Assembly: GCA_016177515.1 (NCBI GenBank)
Contig: JACOUZ010000138.1
Coordinates: 1-5,937, forward strand
Source: Acidobacteriota bacterium
Lineage (GTDB): Bacteria; Acidobacteriota; Polarisedimenticolia; Gp22-AA2
DNA: 5,937 nucleotides
Direction of reading: 5' to 3'
Of this stretch, positions 1 through 3,596 are shown one piece after another; the stretch's first letter is position 1; every line of letters begins with the position of its first letter. The notes under the pieces are model-generated. The model did not search any database. It had not been told where the DNA came from and saw only the letters and a list, made by a program, of their open reading frames with translations. The translations under genes were made by a program, and so were the position numbers.

Positions 1-79
1 CCGCCAGCCGCAGCGCACAGCGCGCCCCGCCCGGGCCGCCCCCGATGACGGCCACCCGCAGTCCGTCCGCCCCGCTCAT
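1..79 (-). CDS. FAD-dependent oxidoreductase, N-terminal fragment (runs off window)
   Basis: Read on the minus strand from an ATG at 79-77, this open frame gives 26 residues before leaving the window. After a short polar start it has a hydrophobic beta strand (LRVAVIG) and a glycine-rich turn with G13, G15 and G18 in GxGxxG spacing, followed by ARCALRLA. This is the dinucleotide-binding start of a Rossmann-fold flavoprotein. The GGGPxG form is typical of geranylgeranyl reductase, tryptophan halogenase and related FAD monooxygenase-like families, so a cytoplasmic or membrane-associated FAD-dependent oxidoreductase is inferred. The substrate cannot be told from this fragment. An AGG lies about 8 nt upstream of the ATG as a weak ribosome site. 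The gene is divergent from the small membrane protein at 201. An in-frame GTG lies slightly further upstream, but the ATG places the Rossmann motif at the usual distance from the N-terminus. Confidence 0.72.
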   Translation of the reverse strand, partial: MSGADGLRVAVIGGGPGGARCALRLA

Positions 80-123
80 GGAGATGCCTGGCACAGGGTC
101 GCGGCCCTCCGCTCCCGTTTCCG

Positions 124-129
124 ATCATA
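124..129 (-). promoter_or_regulatory. Possible -10 element for the divergent oxidoreductase gene
   Basis: On the minus strand this reads TATGAT, five of six matches to the sigma70 -10 consensus. It lies about 45 nt upstream of the oxidoreductase ATG, giving a plausible leader of about 38 nt. The position 17 nt further upstream is GCCGGC and has no -35 likeness, so the assignment is weak. Confidence 0.28.
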
Positions 130-165
130 GCGGCAAAGGGGCCGGGGCCGGCGCCCCGCGATGCG

Positions 166-194
166 TTGTGGGGGAGCGGGCCTTCCGCTATAGT
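166..194 (+). promoter_or_regulatory. Sigma70-like promoter, likely leaderless start for the 201 operon
   Basis: TTGTGG (166-171; 3 of 6 to TTGACA, including the TTG) is followed by a 17-nt spacer and TATAGT (189-194; 5 of 6 to TATAAT). A start site about 7 nt after the -10 would fall at 201-202, on the A of the ATG at 201. No purine-rich Shine-Dalgarno lies in the 8 nt before that ATG. Both facts point to a leaderless transcript, known from other GC-rich bacteria. This is the only convincing promoter I see for the five-gene plus-strand run. Confidence 0.5.
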
Positions 195-200
195 GGCGCC

Positions 201-380
201 ATGCTCCACGTCCTGGGAAAAATCCTCGAGATGGCGGCGATGCTGACGCTGGGCGTGGCGCTTTTCGTGTACGGCTTCGGGGAGGGAAACATGAACGCCG
301 AGCTCGGCTGGCTGCTCGCCGGCGGCGTGTTGTTTCTAATCGGGTATGCCCTGGAGCGCCGCGCCGGACCGGGGAGTTGA
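201..380 (+). CDS. Small two-helix membrane protein, hypothetical
   Basis: This is a 59-residue protein with a short amphipathic N-terminus (MLHVLGKILE). It has two hydrophobic segments at about residues 11-27 and 34-52, joined by a short polar turn (EGNMNAE), and a basic C-terminal tail (ERRAGPGS). A helical hairpin in the inner membrane is the expected fold. I do not recognise a family with a known function. The frame stays open back to an ATG at 45, but the translation of 45-200 is Pro/Gly/Arg-rich, runs antisense to the oxidoreductase start and crosses both promoters, so 201 is chosen. The ATG has no Shine-Dalgarno and sits 7 nt after a -10 box. Its TGA (378-380) directly abuts the GTG of the response regulator, which suggests co-transcription and perhaps coupled translation. 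Confidence 0.68.
   Translation: MLHVLGKILEMAAMLTLGVALFVYGFGEGNMNAELGWLLAGGVLFLIGYALERRAGPGS
371..376 (+). promoter_or_regulatory. Ribosome binding site for the receiver-PilZ gene
   Basis: GGGGAG lies 4 nt before the GTG at 381, inside the last codons of the preceding small gene. It supports the GTG at 381 over the in-frame GTG at 408, whose purine run almost touches the start codon. Confidence 0.5.
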
Positions 381-1136
381 GTGGCGCGCCCGGCGTCCCC
401 GCGGGGAGTGGAGCGAGTCTCGAGGGAGAACCGGATCGTCCGCATCCTCCTGGTGGACGACGTCCTGCCCTTCATCGAGCTGCAGAAGAACTATCTGAAG
501 CGGACCACCTGCCGGATCCTGACGGCGCGGACCGGCGCACAGGCCCTGAAGTTATGCCGGCTTCATCGGCCCGACCTGATTCTTCTCGACGAGGCGATGC
601 CCGGGATGGACGGCATCGAGGCCTGCCGCCACCTGAAGGCCGATCCTCTGGCGGGCGCGGTTCCCGTTGTCATCGTGACCGGCGAGGACCGCCGGGAGGA
701 GTGCCTGCGGGCGGGGTGCGACGGCGTCCTGATCAAGCCGTTCGCCGCGCAGGCCTTCCTGGAGACGGTGCGGCGCTTCGTGCCTCTCCTGGAGCGGAAC
801 GAGGGCCGCATCCCGGTCAGCTGCCGGGTGGAATTCGAGGCCCCGTCGGGGTCCTACACGGCCTACACCAGGGACTTGAGCCCGCACGGGCTGTTCCTCA
901 AGAGCCCGCGGCCTTTTGCCCTCGGGGCGCGCCTGCGCCTGTCCCTGCACCTGCCGAGGCGGCCAGCCGGCGGGGGGCCGCGGACCACGATGGTTCCGGG
1001 CATCGAGGCGGAGGTCCGGCGGGTGGTCCGGCCGGCCCCCGGGAGCCGGCTGCTGCCCGGGGTGGGAGTGCGCTTTCTGGAGATGAGCCCGGAGGCGATC
1101 GCCCTCATCGAGGAGTTTATCGCTTCGCGGCGGTAA
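381..1136 (+). CDS. Response regulator: receiver domain fused to PilZ (c-di-GMP) domain
   Basis: This is a 251-residue soluble protein. Residues about 19-137 form a receiver domain: acidic pair D26-D27, phospho-acceptor D70 (in LILLDEAMPGMDG), T100 (VIVTGED), and K119-P120 (LIKPF). All positions needed for phosphorylation by a histidine kinase are present. Residues about 138-250 form a PilZ domain, with RxxxR at R139-R143 followed by IPV, and the second signature DxSxxG at D165-S167-G170. These are the two motifs that bind c-di-GMP in the family, so binding is predicted. There is no DNA-binding output domain, so signalling is probably through protein contacts. The GTG start at 381 directly follows the upstream stop and gives an 18-residue N-terminal extension; the GTG at 408 is an alternative. 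No histidine kinase lies in the window, so its partner must be encoded elsewhere. The ECF sigma gene follows after a short gap. Confidence 0.9.
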   Translation: MARPASPRGVERVSRENRIVRILLVDDVLPFIELQKNYLKRTTCRILTARTGAQALKLCRLHRPDLILLDEAMPGMDGIEACRHLKADPLAGAVPVVIVTGEDRREECLRAGCDGVLIKPFAAQAFLETVRRFVPLLERNEGRIPVSCRVEFEAPSGSYTAYTRDLSPHGLFLKSPRPFALGARLRLSLHLPRRPAGGGPRTTMVPGIEAEVRRVVRPAPGSRLLPGVGVRFLEMSPEAIALIEEFIASRR

Positions 1137-1170
1137 ACCCGCGGAGGTCCCCGGCCGTTGGATCAGACGC

Positions 1171-1175
1171 GGAGG
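1171..1175 (+). promoter_or_regulatory. Ribosome binding site deciding the sigma factor start
   Basis: GGAGG within a longer purine run (1171-1180) lies 6 nt before the GTG at 1182, an ideal spacing. The alternative TTG at 1158 has only a GGAGG at 1143-1147, 10 nt away. This favours the shorter protein. Confidence 0.55.
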
Positions 1176-1181
1176 GGGGGT

Positions 1182-1790
1182 GTGGAGCAGGATGACTTCA
1201 CCCTCATGGAAGAGGTCAAGAACGATCGGGAGACCGCCTTCGAGGCGCTCGTCCGGCGCTACCAGAGGCGGTTGTACCGGCTGGCGTACGGGTATCTCCG
1301 CAACCACGAGGACGCCCTCGACGCCGTGCAGGAGGCGCTGGTGAAGATCTACCTGGCGCGGGGCGCCTACCGGCCGAGCGCCCACCCGTTCACGTGGGCG
1401 GCGCGCATCCTGGCGAACCACTGCATCGACGTCCTGAGGCACCGGCGCATCCGACCGACGGAGTCTCTGGATGCGGCGCAGGAGGAGAAGGAAGGGCAGT
1501 CCACTTTGCACCTGGTGTCGCGGGAAGAGCCGCAACAGCTGAGGCAGGAGCGGCGCGAGCTCGGGCGCGCCCTGAACAAGGCGATCTTCAGCCTGCCCAG
1601 GAACCAGCGGGAGATTTTCATGCTGAGGCATTTCGGGGAGATGCGGCTGGAGGAGATCGCCGCGGCGCGAGGCTGCGCCCTCGGGACGGTCAAATCCTCT
1701 CTGCACCGCGCGGCGGCCGCCATTCGCAACTATCTCGGAGCCTGTGAGCCGCCGATCAAGTATCGGGTCCGGGAAGGAGAGCTCTCGTGA
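1182..1790 (+). CDS. ECF-type RNA polymerase sigma factor
   Basis: This is a 202-residue alternative sigma factor of the extracytoplasmic-function group. Region 2 spans about residues 19-89: AFEALVRRYQRRLYRLAY, then the helix with DALDAVQEALVKIY that contacts core polymerase, then TWAARILANHCIDVLRHRR, which reads the -10 element. A charged linker of about 40 residues (EEKEGQ..., REEPQQLRQERRE) follows. Region 4 spans about 131-185: LPRNQREIFMLRHF and a helix-turn-helix, LEEIAAARGCALGTVKSSLHRA, for -35 recognition. No region 3 or large N-terminal domain is present, which fits the ECF class. GTG 1182 is preferred for its ribosome site; TTG 1158 would add eight residues (MDQTRRGG). The stop overlaps the anti-sigma start by 4 nt, the classic arrangement of a sigma factor with its cognate inhibitor. 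I see no obvious ECF autoregulatory promoter (AAC/CGT type) just upstream. Confidence 0.93.
   Translation: MEQDDFTLMEEVKNDRETAFEALVRRYQRRLYRLAYGYLRNHEDALDAVQEALVKIYLARGAYRPSAHPFTWAARILANHCIDVLRHRRIRPTESLDAAQEEKEGQSTLHLVSREEPQQLRQERRELGRALNKAIFSLPRNQREIFMLRHFGEMRLEEIAAARGCALGTVKSSLHRAAAAIRNYLGACEPPIKYRVREGELS
1774..1779 (+). promoter_or_regulatory. Ribosome binding site for the anti-sigma gene
   Basis: AAGGAG lies 7 nt before the GTG at 1787, inside the last codons of the sigma gene. Together with the GTGA stop/start overlap (1787-1790) it predicts coupled translation of sigma and anti-sigma. Confidence 0.7.
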
Positions 1791-2641
1791 CGGCGCCGTA
1801 CGGATGCGGCTCCACCCGCCGGGCGCTGCCTCTGCGCTACTACGCCGCCCTGTCGGACGATGAGACGGCGGCGCTCCTTCTGCACCTGTCCTCCTGCGGG
1901 TCCTGCGCCTCCGAGTGGGAATCGCTGCGGCAGGCCCTCGACGCGGCCGAGCCGGCGATAGTCTTCCCCCGGGAGAGGGACGTCGACTGGGACGGGTTCG
2001 CACGCGCCACCGTGGCGCGCGCCCGGACCGCGGCGATGTCCGGGATTGACGGCAGTCGCTCCGACGCCCCGCCGGCCTGGCCGGGCCGCCCCTTCCTGGC
2101 GCTGGTCCCGGCGGCGGCGCGCTGGGCGGCCCTGGCGGCCGCGGCGGCAGTGGCGGCCCTGGTGCTCTACGGGTGGCCGCCGCGCGAGGCGGGCACGGCG
2201 CGGGTGCATCCTCCGCCCGCGTCCGGCCCGTCCGCCGAGTCGGTGCGGGAATCCGCCGCGGTGATCGAGAGCCGCCTGGCCCGCCGCGGGGCGGCCCGGT
2301 ACCTCACCGACAGCCGGGTGCTCCTGCTTAACCTGGTGCAGGCCCCGGCGCGTTGCCGCAGGGCCGACGGAGAATTCGACATCACGTTCGAGAAGGAGAA
2401 ATCGCGCGAGCTTCTGAGACGCAAGAACCTGCACGAAGGGGACCTGGACAGCTTGCGTGACCGGCGGCTGGCCGACCTCGTGGGGCAGCTCGAGGCGGTC
2501 CTGATCCAGGTGGCGTCCCTCGAGGATTGCGCCTCGGCGCGCCAGCTCCACGAGCTGCGCGAGCAGGTGGAAAAACGCCAGATCCTGCTGCGCATCGACC
2601 TCATGACCCGCGAGATGCAGGGGAGGAGCCATGTCGTCTGA
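1787..2641 (+). CDS. Membrane-anchored zinc-finger anti-sigma factor
   Basis: This is a 284-residue protein. The N-terminal cytoplasmic part carries an H33xxxC37xxC40 motif, with C7 some 26 residues upstream as a likely fourth ligand: the ZAS (zf-HC2) domain that clamps ECF sigma factors. A single hydrophobic, Ala-rich segment at about 113-130 (WAALAAAAAVAALVLYGW) would cross the inner membrane. A Pro-rich stretch (141-148) then leads to a mostly helical periplasmic domain of about 130 residues. That domain includes YLTDSRVLLLNLVQ (172-185), two cysteines (C190, C248) and a charged, coiled-coil-prone end (about 203-278). From memory the pattern 'LLLNL...ARELL..N...ADL..QLE.VL...A...LREQVE' recalls C-terminal domains of acidobacterial zf-HC2 proteins; I cannot confirm this by search. 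The protein is inferred to hold the upstream sigma factor inactive until an envelope signal arrives. Starting GTG overlaps the sigma stop; its own stop overlaps the next gene by 11 nt. Confidence 0.85.
   Translation: MTAPYGCGSTRRALPLRYYAALSDDETAALLLHLSSCGSCASEWESLRQALDAAEPAIVFPRERDVDWDGFARATVARARTAAMSGIDGSRSDAPPAWPGRPFLALVPAAARWAALAAAAAVAALVLYGWPPREAGTARVHPPPASGPSAESVRESAAVIESRLARRGAARYLTDSRVLLLNLVQAPARCRRADGEFDITFEKEKSRELLRRKNLHEGDLDSLRDRRLADLVGQLEAVLIQVASLEDCASARQLHELREQVEKRQILLRIDLMTREMQGRSHVV
2621..2626 (+). promoter_or_regulatory. Ribosome binding site for the exported TPR-like gene
   Basis: GGGAGG, followed by AGCC, lies 4 nt before the ATG at 2631 and within the anti-sigma coding sequence. 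It supports the start that creates the 11-nt overlap. Confidence 0.6.
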
Positions 2642-3556
2642 TCGTCCGTCGTCGGGCGGTCCCGCACGCCGCTCCGCCGCGGCGCGCGCGCTCGGCGCGG
2701 GGGTCCTGTGCGTCCTCGGGCTGGTCCTCTCCGGCGCCGTCGCGACGGAGGGGGACCTGTTCCGCCAGGTCAAGGTGGACGTCTTCGATCAGGACTGGCC
2801 GGCCGTCCTGCGCGGCTGCGAGGAGATCCTGAAGCACCATCCCGCGGGGGCGCCCGCGGCGCAGGCGTCGTTCTACCGGGCGCGCGCCCTGACCCGCATT
2901 CCGGGGCGCGAGGCGGAGGGTCTCGAGGCGTTCCGCAATTTCGTGGCCGGCTTCCCGCAGGAGAAGGTGATGGTCGAGGAGGCCTGGGGGGCGATCTTCT
3001 CGACGGCCTGCCTCCCGCGGGCCGCCTCCCGGGCCGCCTGCAGCGCCGCCCTTCGGGAGGGGATCGCCGACCTCTCCCCCTACGTCTCGACTCTGGCCGC
3101 GATCCGGGCCTCCGACACGGGCGACCAGGCGTTGCGGCCCCGGGCGCTCGCGATCCTGAAGAAGGCCTACGCCGCCCGACCGAGCCGGAGATCAAGAACG
3201 AGATCCTGATCGCCATCCTGAAGATCGATCCGAAGCAGGTGCCCCAGACCGATCCGTCCTCTCCCCCTTCGCCGGCCCCGCGGAAGCTCTCCGCTGCGAA
3301 GTCACCCAGCCTGATCCGGATGACCGTCTACAACAAGATCGAAAAGCGGTTTGAACTCAAGGTCAACCTGCCGGTCGCCTTCGCCCGCATGCGGGTCGAT
3401 GCCCTGGACGAGCAGGATCGGCAGGACATGCGGCGAGAGGCCCGGCAGCAGGGGATCAACCTCGACGACATTTTCCAGGCGATCGAGAAGGCCGGCGCGG
3501 GGAAGCTCCTGGATGTGGACAGCGAGGAGAGCCACATGGAGATCTGGATCGAGTAG
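2631..3556 (+). CDS. Exported TPR-like protein with YvlB/DUF2089-type C-terminal domain, frameshifted
   Basis: As read, the frame from ATG 2631 ends at TGA 3207-3209 (192 residues). The frame entering near 3176 continues coherent protein to TAG 3554-3556, and joining them gives about 308 residues. N-terminus: basic n-region (RR at 13-14, R19), hydrophobic core 20-35 and AVA 36-38, a signal peptide with likely cleavage before T39; no lipobox. Residues about 42-200 are helical and TPR- or HEAT-like (DQDWPAVLRGCEEILKHHP, AAQASFYRARALTRI, LEAFRNFVAGFPQEKV; later PEIKNEILIAILKIDP). A Pro/Ser linker (about 205-226) leads to residues 227-308, where FELKVNLPVAFARM, INLDDIFQAIE, GKLLDVDSEE and HMEIWIE match my memory of the C-terminal domain of YvlB/DUF2089 (SHOCT-like) proteins. 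It overlaps the anti-sigma gene and is probably a partner or sensor for it; that role is inference. The shift may be a sequencing error or a real inactivation. Confidence 0.72.
3171..3180 (+). other. Frameshift site (one base apparently missing)
   Basis: Up to the codon GCC at 3174-3176 the first frame reads ILKKAYAA. Thereafter that frame turns Arg/Ser-rich (RPSRRSRTRS) and stops, while the frame starting with CCG at 3176 reads PTEPEIKNEILIAILKIDP. Adding one C to the CCC run (3175-3177) would restore GCC GCC CCG ACC GAG and a single frame. No heptameric slippery sequence of the usual -1 type is present. Confidence 0.75.
3308..3553 (+). other. Region encoding the YvlB/DUF2089-like C-terminal domain
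   Basis: These 82 codons end the frame-shifted gene. The encoded segment has a beta strand pair (FELKVNLPVAFARM), a charged helix (DEQDRQDMRREARQQ), the phrase INLDDIFQAIEKAGAGKLLDV, and a terminal strand MEIWIE. In the YvlB/DUF2089-type (SHOCT-like) family the closing pattern is a 'LDEIxxAIxxGxxGKxVDVED...VEIxVE' block, which this fits well from memory. If the frameshift is real, this domain is not translated as part of the main protein. Confidence 0.5.
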
Positions 3557-3557
3557 C

Positions 3558-3596
3558 GGGGCGCGCGCGGCCCGGCGGTGCGTCCGGACACGCCCC
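3558..3596. terminator. Weak inverted repeat in the convergent gap, possible terminator
   Basis: GGGGCG (3558-3563) is perfectly complementary to CGCCCC (3591-3596). A smaller inner hairpin (GCGT/ACGC around CCGGAC) lies between them. The repeat fills the 39-nt gap between two convergent stops, the place for a shared terminator. There is no T-run on either strand and random repeats are common at this GC content, so support is low. Confidence 0.25.

Noticed and set aside
45..200. Upstream extension of the small membrane protein to ATG 45
   Set aside because: The extra 52 residues are low-complexity Pro/Gly/Arg/Ser-rich, run antisense to the flavoprotein start and cross a good promoter; the recognisable membrane protein begins at 201.
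552..2003. 483-codon open frame on the minus strand
   Set aside because: It lies antisense across the receiver-PilZ, sigma and anti-sigma genes, which all have clear family motifs. Its translation is Arg/Pro-rich without domains, a typical high-GC shadow frame.
1730..2773. 347-codon open frame on the minus strand
   Set aside because: Antisense to the anti-sigma and exported TPR-like genes, Arg/Gly-rich and without recognisable domains; explained by third-position GC bias.
3165..3185. Programmed -1 ribosomal frameshift in the exported TPR-like gene
   Set aside because: The junction (GCC GCC CGA CCG) has no X XXY YYZ slippery heptamer and I see no obvious stimulatory structure; a lost C in a short C-run is simpler.
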